A stretch of DNA of 64,000 bases, taken from NCBI GenBank assembly GCA_004352715.1, contig SCFE01000033.1:1436110-1500109 (forward strand), in the 5' to 3' direction. The notes beneath the pieces are model-generated. The model had not been told where the DNA came from and did no database searches. It worked only from the letters and a program-made list of their open reading frames with translations. Source of the stretch: Hofstenia miamia (taxonomy: Eukaryota; Xenacoelomorpha; Acoela). A program made the position numbers and the translations under genes. Below are positions 58,277 through 64,000 of the stretch, one piece after another. The first letter of the stretch is position 1. Every line of letters starts with the position of its first letter.

Positions 58277-61200
58277 AGAGAGAAAGTCTGCAAAATATGC
58301 AAAAAAATGCTTAAGGGATAATAGATCCTAAATGTAGAGAATTATTTAAAAAATTTGGATTTCTGTTATGAAATGTATACTTACTATAAACATGTCGACA
58401 TTTTTCATTCAAGAACTAGTGTGAATATTTTTTGAGCTAAAAACTTCGTATTTCGACCAAAAAATTGACCAAAAAAAACAAAGAAATTTTAAAAATATTT
58501 TGACCTAATGATAAAATTAATACGACTTAAAAATCCATAAATACTGCTTTATAAAGTATTATAAAGTGTGGTTTACATATTAACGAATATTTATGGCTTA
58601 AGGTTTTCAGCAGAAAAATGATGATCTTTTTGTTAAAACTTAACGAAACGGTAAAAACGTCCTATTTAGGGAAATTTCAATTTCATTAAATTTTCAGATT
58701 ATGGAAATGGAAATAGATATCACTTTATGGAATGGAAGTGTAATGGAAATGTAAGGGATTAAAAATTCAAAAATAAACACCTCATCAATCCTAGATTAAT
58801 CCAAACCACCCCAAATATATTAAATAAAATTTTCTAAGCAACGAAAAATATCCAAATTCTTAAAAATTATTTTGAATATTACAAATAGTTGAACATTTCT
58901 TCTAATATAAGAAAAGAGTTGTCGAAACTATATCAGGCTAATGATAATTGTTATTTGTAATCTTAACTTCACTGTTATAAAACATGAACATTTGCAAGAG
59001 AAGGATCAAGAAGGTCATTGACGAAGCATCAGTGTACCGCACATGATGGCATTGATGCAGAACCTGAAATTTTGACAAGAATTGGATCTTAATTTAACTG
59101 AAACAACTACACATTTATAACTACCTAAATTTTGCCCAATTTTGGTATTTTATTAACAAGTCATCCTAAAAAATTGTGTAAGGGAAGTGATCCAAATTCA
59201 ATACGTTAACAAGTGAAAATGCAACCGTAAACAACAATTCTAGCTTAATTAATTTATGTGCATAGGTATATTTGAAGAAATGTGCAGAACCTAAATGTAT
59301 CAAAGTTATTTGTAATAACATTTGCGGAAAAAACACGCCTTTAACGTAAACTTCAACTTTAGCGAATTTATTTTGAGTGTAAGTTAACGATTTGGTTTAT
59401 GGTCATGTTAACGTAAAACACCATTTGTTAACGGTGTTGTTAACGTATTGAATTTGGATCACTTCCCTAATAAATATATGTTTGTACATGCAGAAAAATC
59501 GCGAATTAGAAAACTGGTTGTTCAACTGAGCTCGAGGTATTGATGTGTGGGCCGCCGATTTTTCCGGGCCGCCCACGCCCGCTGTTCAACACTGAGCCCG
59601 CCCGCGCACCACTAGTACGCATGCTTGGCATTGTTTTGAATCTAAACTTGTGACAAACAGAATAGACTTACAATACTTTTATTATTTCTTCTCTATGTCA
59701 ACCCATGGCCCGCCCGATCTCGCGGGCATCGGGCCAGCCAGCACGCTACTTGCGAGAAGTCGTCCGGACTGACACCGCACTGGACCGAATAAATTAGAAC
59801 TAGATTATTTACTATTTATTATATGTGCTTCACAAAAACAAGTCAATAATATCTCCGCCGAGGATTCAACTTGATAAATAAAAAAAAATTGAAAAATTGC
59901 ACACGAGTCAGCAGAGGTACTGGTACCAGGACAAAAAATGTATGGTTTCTCAATTTTTAGTATTACGCATTTTCATAATTTAGAAGACTTTCGCAAATAA
60001 ACACTGGAGCTTTTTTAGAAAACGAAATTATTTTTAGATCCAAAATAATGTCAATTCATATTCTAAAATTCCAAAGATGAAATTCGAGAACAAAGTAAAT
60101 TAATTAGTATTTTTGAAAAATGAAAACAGTTTATGGATGTCAGCATTGTATCAATTTATTATTTAGTTCAAGGCAAAAGTCCATCAAAAGTTTGGTGACT
60201 GAATTTTCACCGATTACAGCTGGTTTCGAACCATGAATTTATTTCATAATTTAGGCTAGGTAGGATTCTAAGCAAAGGCATGTCCATTCAAAAACCGAAA
60301 GTGGAAAACGGACTACTTTTCACCGCAATCAGAAGTATATGTAAGTACGCAAAATTCAGATAAATAAAATGCAGTCTTCCCCATTGCTCTTTCTACCTTA
60401 GACGCTTAGTTAGTTCCCAATTTCCATAGGGCATCGAGAACATGATTTCTAGAAATTATCAAAACGCCCCAACCCAATCGGTATTTATTTTCGACCTGAC
60501 TGAAGCAAAAAAATCACGAGCTTTTCATATTAGAACAGGTATATTAAATTTCTACAATTCGGAATATCCCGATTTTATTTTGGAACTTTTCTGGTGTGGA
60601 AGCGGATTTGCAAACACATCTTACAGCGCGACAGCAAAAGCATCCACTTGAGAGTAAAAATATTTCCAAAACTTAATCCCGAAAATGACCTGATCGGAGA
60701 ATTTACGACCCGACCCGGCAAAAAAACTTGTTACCAGAATTCAATGCGCAAAAGAATTCTTAAGAATAGTAAGAACATGGGTTCTCATTTGAAAGATAAA
60801 CAGCTCCAGAAGAATCGAAGCTCAAATAAATTACATTCTACTTATTGCATTAATACATCATTGTGTACAATCTTTTCATCAATATTTGTTTTAAATGTGT
60901 CGAATCCCTTAAATTTAATATTGCCAAAAAGAAAACCCTGAAGTGTTCTTTACAATATTAGAGCTCAATTCTTTATTATTTTTACAGAATATTATATTCT
61001 TAACAGAGAAAGCTGAAAGGGAGGGGAAATTCGCCCCTGTCGTCCCTGGATAATCAACTAATTTTTTCAACATGTCACTGCCTACACTAGTTAACGTTAA
61101 AATCCAGATATTGTAAGATACATTTTTAAAGAATTTGACTTACTTTTCAATAAATCTCGACGTCGGAAGCAATGAAAACCCTCTTCGAATGTATCGTCCC

Positions 61201-61381
61201 AGCAGCAATTTTTGCTTATGCACAGTGTTTCATTTGCATATCCTTCAGGGCATGCTTCTCTGCTTTGCAAATTTTGCCCAGAGCATTCAAAGTTCGTAAT
61301 GAGTTCTAGATCAAATGCTTCATCATTGTACATGAAAATGCTCTGTGTATTAAGAAATAGCAAAAACATCCAAGCATTCAT
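41559..61381 (-). CDS. Secreted trefoil / cysteine-rich mosaic protein (join of nine exons, 622 aa)
   Basis: Exons in order of translation: 61381-61144, 58089-57808, 57560-57405, 55592-55461, 53851-53792, 52046-51868, 51739-51568, 46361-46057, 41903-41559. All introns are GT-AG and all phases agree; the sum is 1869 bases ending in TAG. Layout: signal peptide 1-22; trefoil domains at about 33-71, 83-166, 177-216 and 229-262; charged linker 270-290; cysteine-rich repeats 291-508; Ala/Lys-rich helical tail 509-622. Trefoils usually act in mucus-associated or secreted proteins. The cysteine-rich part, with YGRG, YPKCK and GVGPVCW motifs, belongs to a family I know only as uncharacterised cysteine-rich proteins of invertebrates and some protists. 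Role unknown; a secreted or granule matrix protein is inferred. Extra phase-1 exons could be hidden in gaps. Confidence 0.85.
43075..43466 (-). mobile_element. CAGACTTGTCAACGAG-family hAT MITE, reverse orientation
   Basis: Ends AAGGCTTGTCAACAAGCCGA and GGCCGTTGGCAAGCCTG. Subterminal GAGCCGAGCCGAGC runs occur at both ends. The internal sequence matches the complement of the copy at 10359 (AACAAGCCCAAAACGAGCC). Confidence 0.8.
44580..45560 (+). pseudogene. Tc1-like transposase pseudogene
   Basis: Broken plus-strand frames give KKLEEGGTLQRQRGSGR and VYRTLKTAGIIKKLRKFG (DNA-binding region), LLSDECVNHVLSE (first catalytic D region), WVFEQDGATSHKS (second D) and a degraded SPYINPEENVW (final E). 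At least two frame changes and several stops separate them. No clear terminal repeats. Confidence 0.75.
45795..45837 (-). repeat. hAT-like terminus CAGTGGCGTCGC
   Basis: The complement of this segment begins CAGTGGCGTCGCATGTTTAG and continues with GGGCCCATGG and GGCCCCACT, the style of a widespread hAT terminal repeat. GC-rich sequence near 44215-44300 (AAAGGCCCCACG, GTGGGCCC) may be an internal part of the same element. Confidence 0.45.
46057..46361 (-). CDS. Trefoil gene exon 8: main cysteine-rich repeat
   Basis: Phase 1 in (acceptor AATTTAG), phase 0 out (donor GTACGA). The 102-codon exon has 16 cysteines, with landmarks YPKCKRGYHNVGCCICSPDC, DIGISCAKKSY, GLCYKKCKYGFKGVGPVCWG and CGMACAIDLHTC. 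Cysteine spacing is regular and the segment is strongly conserved relative to what I recall of the family, apart from a KKSYVRK where YGRG is usual. Confidence 0.85.
46577..47570 (+). pseudogene. Degraded Tc1-like element
   Basis: ACAGTTTTGGACAAAAGAC at about 46577 resembles a Tc1 terminus next to TA. Downstream scattered frames include LRKPRDLIFAIF and YLTCNGLHGKLLVRKK, which resemble the paired DNA-binding region of Tc1-type transposases. No catalytic motif is readable and no right terminus was found. Confidence 0.45.
48153..48609. mobile_element. hAT MITE with perfect 13-bp termini and exact 8-bp target duplication
   Basis: Starts CAGGGTTTCCCAA and ends TTGGGAAACCCTG. Flanks ATTTAGAC (48145-48152) and ATTTAGAC (48610-48617) are identical. 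The 457-bp element contains a G-run near 48186 and no frame. The termini are of the CAGGGxTTCxCAA style common in hAT elements. Confidence 0.9.
48709..51443 (+). mobile_element. THAP/P-element-like DNA transposon, 2.7 kb
   Basis: Perfect 30-bp terminal inverted repeats: left CCAAGAACATCTAAACCAAT and onward (48709-48738), right its complement (51414-51443). Flanking 8-mers ACACAGCC (48703-48710) and ATACAGCC (51444-51451) match 7 of 8, compatible with a P-type 8-bp duplication if the left boundary is two bases in. It encloses a broken transposase with a THAP domain. Confidence 0.85.
48836..51107 (+). pseudogene. P-element/THAP9-like transposase, broken
   Basis: Exon 1 (48836-48901) starts MVNTCSVFHCKSNYYKRDGY and ends at a GTAAGT donor; exon 2 starts at 49349 with YHLPTNEIEKSRWVDALP and VLICRKHWPE. 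Together they give the C2CH zinc signature of THAP domains. After HWPE the family-like text (ISPSVFEVPSSC) is in another frame for about 130 bases, so two compensating frameshifts have occurred. Later blocks include LRSFLTLPSPTTLQHYISGF near 50155 and, at 50905-51040, NWFNILNVKSTTKGFHKND, both P-transposase-like. Stops interrupt the middle region. Confidence 0.8.
51568..51739 (-). CDS. Trefoil gene exon 7: CPDGFRDDGAFCFKP cysteine repeat
   Basis: Phase 0 in (acceptor TCTTTAG), phase 1 out (donor GTATGA). It reads DCPDGFRDDGAFCFKPAPYG, then RGFGYPWKFGDALND and LGCEKWGLV; the next exon completes the split codon as Y, restoring the GLVYYPKCK junction expected for the family. Confidence 0.85.
51868..52046 (-). 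CDS. Trefoil gene exon 6: first YGRG/YPKCK cysteine repeat
   Basis: Phase 1 in (acceptor TTTTAAG), phase 0 out (CAG then GTAATT). It contains FCWSSSYGRGIGHIPSDC, LLCYPKCKSGYRG and ends VCWQ, so a first, shorter version of the motif set in exon 8. It follows the non-cysteine linker of exon 5. Confidence 0.8.
52047..53791 (-). other. Trefoil gene intron 5 (1.7 kb)
   Basis: AT-rich with a TA run at about 52229-52246. Several GCTGTTAACAGC- and CAGCTTATCAA-type short palindromes occur (near 52320-52380 and 52995-53230). No exon or transposon frame is visible. Confidence 0.65.
53792..53851 (-). CDS. Trefoil gene exon 5: charged linker
   Basis: A 60-bp, phase 1-1 exon between acceptor AATTTAG and donor GTAAGT. 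It encodes EHEKQLEIERANVLKGTP, a cysteine-free charged segment that separates the trefoil block from the cysteine-rich block. The exon is called because both splice sites and phases fit; it is too small to be recognised on its own. Confidence 0.6.
53852..55460 (-). other. Trefoil gene intron 4 (1.6 kb)
   Basis: Contains TA tracts at about 54120-54140 and 54390-54422 and a longer one at 54822-54850 with a single N. A segment at 54156-54350 with AGCGCTAGATAC and TATTTAGCGCCAGTATA resembles the subterminal motif of the 39-41 kb element. No exon seen. Confidence 0.6.
55461..55592 (-). CDS. Trefoil gene exon 4: trefoil domain lacking the C2-C4 disulphide
   Basis: Phase 1-1 exon. Aligned with the canonical pattern C1-x9-C2-x9-C3-x4-C4-C5-xn-C6, the exon reads C-x9-Q-x9-C-x4-Y-C-x6-C: the second and fourth cysteines are Q and Y while spacing is kept exactly. 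C2 and C4 are partners in known trefoils, so one whole disulphide has gone and the other two (C1-C5, C3-C6) can still form. Confidence 0.8.
   Translation of the reverse strand: MWSADWTTNLVSNSMIFKMMKSDALQLGIAFCHLISAIWGLPN
55975..57107. repeat. Inverted 46-bp arms flanking a TA tract and a 1000-N gap
   Basis: Left arm 55975-56020 (AAGGAATTTGTGTTTTTTAT onward) is the complement of right arm 57061-57107 with about one mismatch. TA runs lie inside both arms and the gap 56042-57041 is exactly 1000 Ns, the convention for unknown size. It lies in intron 3 of the trefoil gene. Confidence 0.9.
57405..57560 (-). CDS. Trefoil gene exon 3: canonical trefoil domain
   Basis: Phase 1-1 exon of 52 codons. 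Cysteine pattern C-IVPNNERKP-C-G, then C-IHYN-CC-x10-C. All six cysteines are present and the PCG after C2 and CF after C6 match standard trefoil positions. There is one N-glycosylation site (NITF). Confidence 0.9.
57808..58089 (-). CDS. Trefoil gene exon 2: trefoil domain with a long third-loop insertion
   Basis: Phase 1-1 exon of 94 codons. It has C-x9-C, a 16-residue second spacer (usually about 9-10), C-ISRG-CC, then 49 residues before the sixth cysteine in QCFLKK, where about 10 are normal. The extra 39 residues (KALHEYQKAHH and onward) look helical and are cysteine-free. Confidence 0.85.
58217..58273. repeat. (TA)n microsatellite
   Basis: An uninterrupted TA run of about 55 bp, the longest fully assembled one in the window. 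Confidence 0.95.
59181..59468. mobile_element. MITE with about 32-bp perfect terminal inverted repeats
   Basis: Begins AGGGAAGTGATCCAAATTCA and ends with its complement TGAATTTGGATCACTTCCCT (with GTTAACGTAT just inside). 288 bp, no frame. The left flank ends TA; the right flank is AATA, so target duplication is uncertain. A partial copy is at 41246-41312. Confidence 0.85.
59525..59790. repeat. GC-rich segment with palindromic GGGCCGCC and CCCGCCCG motifs
   Basis: Base composition changes sharply from the AT-rich surroundings. Motifs such as GGGCCGCCGATTTTTCCGGG and GCCCGCCCGATCTCGCGGGC occur at the two sides of a short AT-rich core. A GC-ended transposon like the CGAGCCGAGC family is the likely origin, but no target duplication was found. 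Confidence 0.4.
61144..61381 (-). CDS. Trefoil gene exon 1: signal peptide and first trefoil domain
   Basis: ATG at 61379-61381 with an in-frame TAG just upstream. The start MNAWMFLLFLNTQSIFMYND is a signal sequence. The trefoil is complete: C33-x10-C44-x9-C54-x4-CC59/60-x10-C71, with CCWDD and CFRR at the usual places. Ends in phase 1 at donor GTAAGT, like the following three exons. The bases before the ATG (GATTTAG) could also be an acceptor for a non-coding leader exon. Confidence 0.88.
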
Positions 61382-61467
61382 CTAAATCATGTCTTTATTT
61401 ATGGAGGTAAAACGTAGGGTCGAGTGGAGTCGGATTTCAAAATTTGAGTTTTGCACACAGGCCTATC

Positions 61468-61697
61468 AATGTCATAAATGTAAAGTCACCAAGAAGGNNN
61501 NNNNNNNNNNNNNNNNNNNNNNNNNNNNNNNNNNNNNNNNNNNNNNNNNNNNNNNNNNNNNNNNNNNNNNNNNNNNNNNNNNNNNNNNNNNNNNNNNNNN
61601 NNNNNNNNNNNNNNNNNNNNNNNNNNNNNNNNNNNNNNNNNNNNNNNNNNNNNNNNNNNNNNNNNNNAATGTCATAAATGTAAAGTCACCAAGAAGG
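61468..61697. repeat. Identical 30-bp block on both sides of a 170-N gap
   Basis: AATGTCATAAATGTAAAGTC and the following bases to AAGAAGG occur at 61468-61497 and again at 61668-61697. As at 1575, this looks like overlapping contig ends or a tandem repeat collapsed into a gap. Confidence 0.85.
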
Positions 61698-61729
61698 TCT
61701 ACCATGCACTGAGGAAAAACCTTCAAAGC

Positions 61730-62030
61730 ACTACTAGCCTCTGGTGATCAAGAGTTCGTTAACTGCCTCCTCGCGGCGGGACCTGGATGGCCATCTGAAG
61801 AGCTAACTTTGCACAGTCTTGGTGGAGCTGCGTGAAGTTGCTTCTTATGGTAAACTAAAAGTTAAGGAAGCCATCTTTTACGGAGTGGCCCTCCTAAAAG
61901 GTAGGGAACGAGATCAAAGCAAAGAGAATAAGGCTACCCCAAGGACGAGGGGGACACAGGGCCGCAACGCATGCAAGCTCTTGCTTCTCAATGCTCGCAC
62001 TCTCAACGACAGGCATTAAATTATCATTTG
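61730..62030 (+). other. GC-richer segment, possible retroelement fragment
   Basis: Composition is clearly richer in G and C than its surroundings, and a short frame ends CKLLLLNARTLNDRH, which faintly resembles the start of non-LTR retrotransposon endonucleases. No further support. Confidence 0.25.
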
Positions 62031-62404
62031 AAAAAAATGTGAAGTTTGTTAACCAATTTGAAAGCACCACCCTGTGGAAATTAGGTTTTAACATAACTCT
62101 TACCATTTACTAGAAAGAAATATTTATTTTAAAAAATTTAAAATAATACAATTTTAATATTTTGCTATGCATGGAGAGGCTAACAACATAATACAAATCA
62201 AATCAAATATCTTGAACTTGATGTTAGTAAAGTCATTCGCTGCACAGTATGCTTCATCCCCAATGAGCCTCGAAAAAATGTTTGTAAACATATATATATA
62301 CGGTGAAACAGTTGATTTTGCCGTTTTTAGCTGCTTAAAAACAATTAAATTAAAACATTTAAAGTTGTATATTTTCATGATTCTAACAAAAAAATCAATC
62401 ACAA

Positions 62405-62665
62405 ACTAAAGCCAAGAATATTTTATTTAAAAATTGTTCAAAGTGAGATCCATTTTGCTGCAAACATAATTTACATCGATTTCGTCACCGTTGTTGCTAG
62501 TTGCTGTAATGTTTGAGGTCTGTCATATCTGAAATGCAAGTATTTCCTCATTTTCTTTATATCATTTAGTGTTTTATTACCTATTGTGCAGTGATGAGGA
62601 CAATAAAAGAATGGAATTTGTTGCCAACTTATCGAACTTATCAGGAAGGATTGATCTCTCACAAA
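62405..62665 (-). pseudogene. C-terminal fragment of a Tc1/mariner-type transposase
   Basis: The minus strand reads HFRYDRPQTLQQLATTV, then in a shifted frame QQNGSHFEQFL, matching the common ending of this superfamily (TLxQL...NGGHFEHLL, compare GGGHFEHLL in the element at 20118). No catalytic residues or termini. Confidence 0.5.
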
Positions 62666-62794
62666 CCTTCATTGAACCAGAAAATTTTATACCTAATTTT
62701 AGCTAAGCAAGTTACTGGATTACATCTGGCATAATAAATTATTATTTATTCATGCTTGATTTTAATTAAAGCTTATGGAAAAATTAAAAATTAC

Positions 62795-62865
62795 CTTTTT
62801 GAAGAGTAAAGAAGTCATTCAACTCTTTGCTGTCGGTGTCTTCGAAGAAATGATCCCGTTTGTAC
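62795..62865 (-). CDS. Candidate exon of an unidentified gene
   Basis: Acceptor AACTAG and donor GTAATT enclose 71 bp (phase 2 in, phase 1 out) encoding YKRDHFFEDTDSKELNDFF, an acidic sequence with coding-like composition. Phase 1 at its end would allow splicing to the trefoil exons, but the trefoil gene already has its own start at 61381. No partner exon seen. Confidence 0.3.
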
Positions 62866-62869
62866 CTAG

Positions 62870-64000
62870 TTGGCAAAGTTCACCAAAATGTTTTGAGACA
62901 TGAAGCGGACATTTCTTTGTCAACGTCACTCACTTTGAAGCTTGTTTATCGTTCTAATGACACATAAAGGGAACATGATTGTGCTTGAAACTGTATGAAA
63001 CTGAGCTTAAGCTTAAACATGTTATTACTAGGGCGCGTAAAACTCATTGCAAAATTTGCTTAGACCTGAAAAAACGTGAATTATGTATGGTTTAAATTTC
63101 AGCAAGCCAAATATATTTTGTACGGTCAAAATGTAATTTTAGGTGAAAATATGGTTAAATCGACTAAAAATCAGTAGGTAAAATTCTATGTTTTGGGTGA
63201 AACTTTTTATCAAAAGTTGAATGAACTAAAGGTTTTAATGCCATTCATTAACACAGTTATTTATAGGTCCGGAAACTGTTGTAAAGGTTAATATTTTTCT
63301 CTTGAAAACCCTACAAATTTTATTTTGCCATTTGAGAACACTACTTTATGTTTTACCCTTCTAATTACCAGAGGGTCATTTTTAACCCCAAGCAGAAACT
63401 TTTGCTGATAGTATTCCTGTAAAACGACAGACAGTGTTGATACTACATTAATTTATCACACTTTTCAAGGTCTTTAGAATACACTAGTTATTATATGTGC
63501 TTTCTGCTCATTGAATTTGCTAAGTCAAAATATATATTTTGAATCACTAGTTGCCATGGGGTCATTTACTGATCCTATATTGTTTTTTATCATTTACTAC
63601 TACTACTACTACTACAACAAGGCTTTATTAAACTGTAGATAAGTATACAATAATATAGAATAACATAAATATAAAAAGCATTATTAATATTTACAAAAAT
63701 TAAATGATTTTTTGCAGTTACTGCATAAACATAAAGAGAATCGTTTACATCCATTACTTTCATATGAATTTTCTAAAAATTCATAAAGAATATCGTACAT
63801 TTTCTTTTTGTTAATTTTTGGATTTCCAAAGAAATCAAAATTGTATTCCCGAATTAAATAATTCCCAATGCAGCAAATTCTATTAAAGTACCAATGATCA
63901 CTAGTATTTTTCTTCGTTTTCTTTATAACAAATAGTAGACTTTTAGTTTTTCGATTGTTTTTGAATTCAAATGAAACATAGTCTAAAATATTAATTAAAT
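62870..64000. other. No supported gene
   Basis: AT-rich sequence with a short (TAC)n run at about 63595-63616. No exon, transposon frame or inverted repeat recognised. Confidence 0.5.

Larger units (their letters stand above)
58090..61143 (-). other. Trefoil gene intron 1 (3.1 kb)
   Basis: Contains a (TA)n run at 58217-58273, the MITE at 59181-59468 and a GC-rich segment at 59525-59790. A minus-strand stretch near 58980-59060 could encode a second signal-like peptide (MTFLILLLQMFMFYNSE), but lacks a convincing donor. The part 59800-61100 shows nothing I recognise. Confidence 0.6.

Noticed and set aside
58980-59060. Alternative signal-peptide exon MTFLILLLQMF on the minus strand
   Set aside because: Hydrophobic start is attractive, but there is no convincing donor in a usable phase and the trefoil gene already has a good first exon.

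Overview
This is AT-rich nuclear DNA from a multicellular eukaryote, almost certainly an invertebrate animal. Genes have GT-AG introns with consistent codon phases. P-type trefoil domains, signal peptides, a THAP transposase and many animal-type transposons (hAT, Tc1/mariner, P-like, Penelope-like, Ty3/gypsy) are present. Nothing looks bacterial. The long (TA)n runs, transposon mix and secreted cysteine-rich domains would suit a cnidarian (Hydra-like) or another aquatic invertebrate, but the sequence does not fix the taxon. The assembly is draft quality: eight N gaps plus four single Ns, several flanked by repeated sequence.

Layout. (a) 1-15,800: plus-strand gene for a divergent MTR4/SKI2-like helicase. 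Four exons (3987-4192, 7601-9117, 10122-10249, 15465-15677) join in frame to 687 residues ending in a stop. Every ATPase/helicase motif is eroded while the C-terminal helical domain is recognisable, so it looks like a pseudo-helicase. Its third intron holds a MITE and a near-identical 1.42-kb duplication. (b) 16,000-30,000: a transposon graveyard with a hAT element with an exact 8-bp target duplication, an almost intact DD41D mariner relative, a Penelope-like element, and a rearranged minus-strand Ty3/gypsy element with a nine-unit 126-bp array in its integrase. (c) 31,036-32,811: single-exon minus-strand gene for a secreted, N-glycosylated protein with FG-GAP/VCBS-like calcium loops. (d) 34,000-41,450: MITEs, Penelope fragments and short minus-strand exons for small secreted cysteine-containing peptides.

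(e) 41,559-61,381: the most notable gene, nine minus-strand exons over 19.8 kb that join without a frame break to 622 residues: signal peptide, four trefoil domains (the fourth without one disulphide, the second with a 39-residue loop insertion), a charged linker, cysteine-rich repeats (YGRG, YPKCK and GVGPVCW motifs) and an Ala/Lys-rich helical tail ending in a DPTGI/PVC signature. One intron contains a THAP/P-element-like transposon with 30-bp perfect terminal inverted repeats, a hAT MITE with an exact target duplication, and Tc1 remnants. (f) 61,400-64,000: repeats, a mariner remnant and one candidate exon.

Two features deserve follow-up: the catalytically dead MTR4-like protein and the trefoil/cysteine-rich secreted mosaic. 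No operon-like or CRISPR-like system is present. I did not find convincing tRNA or rRNA genes by eye.
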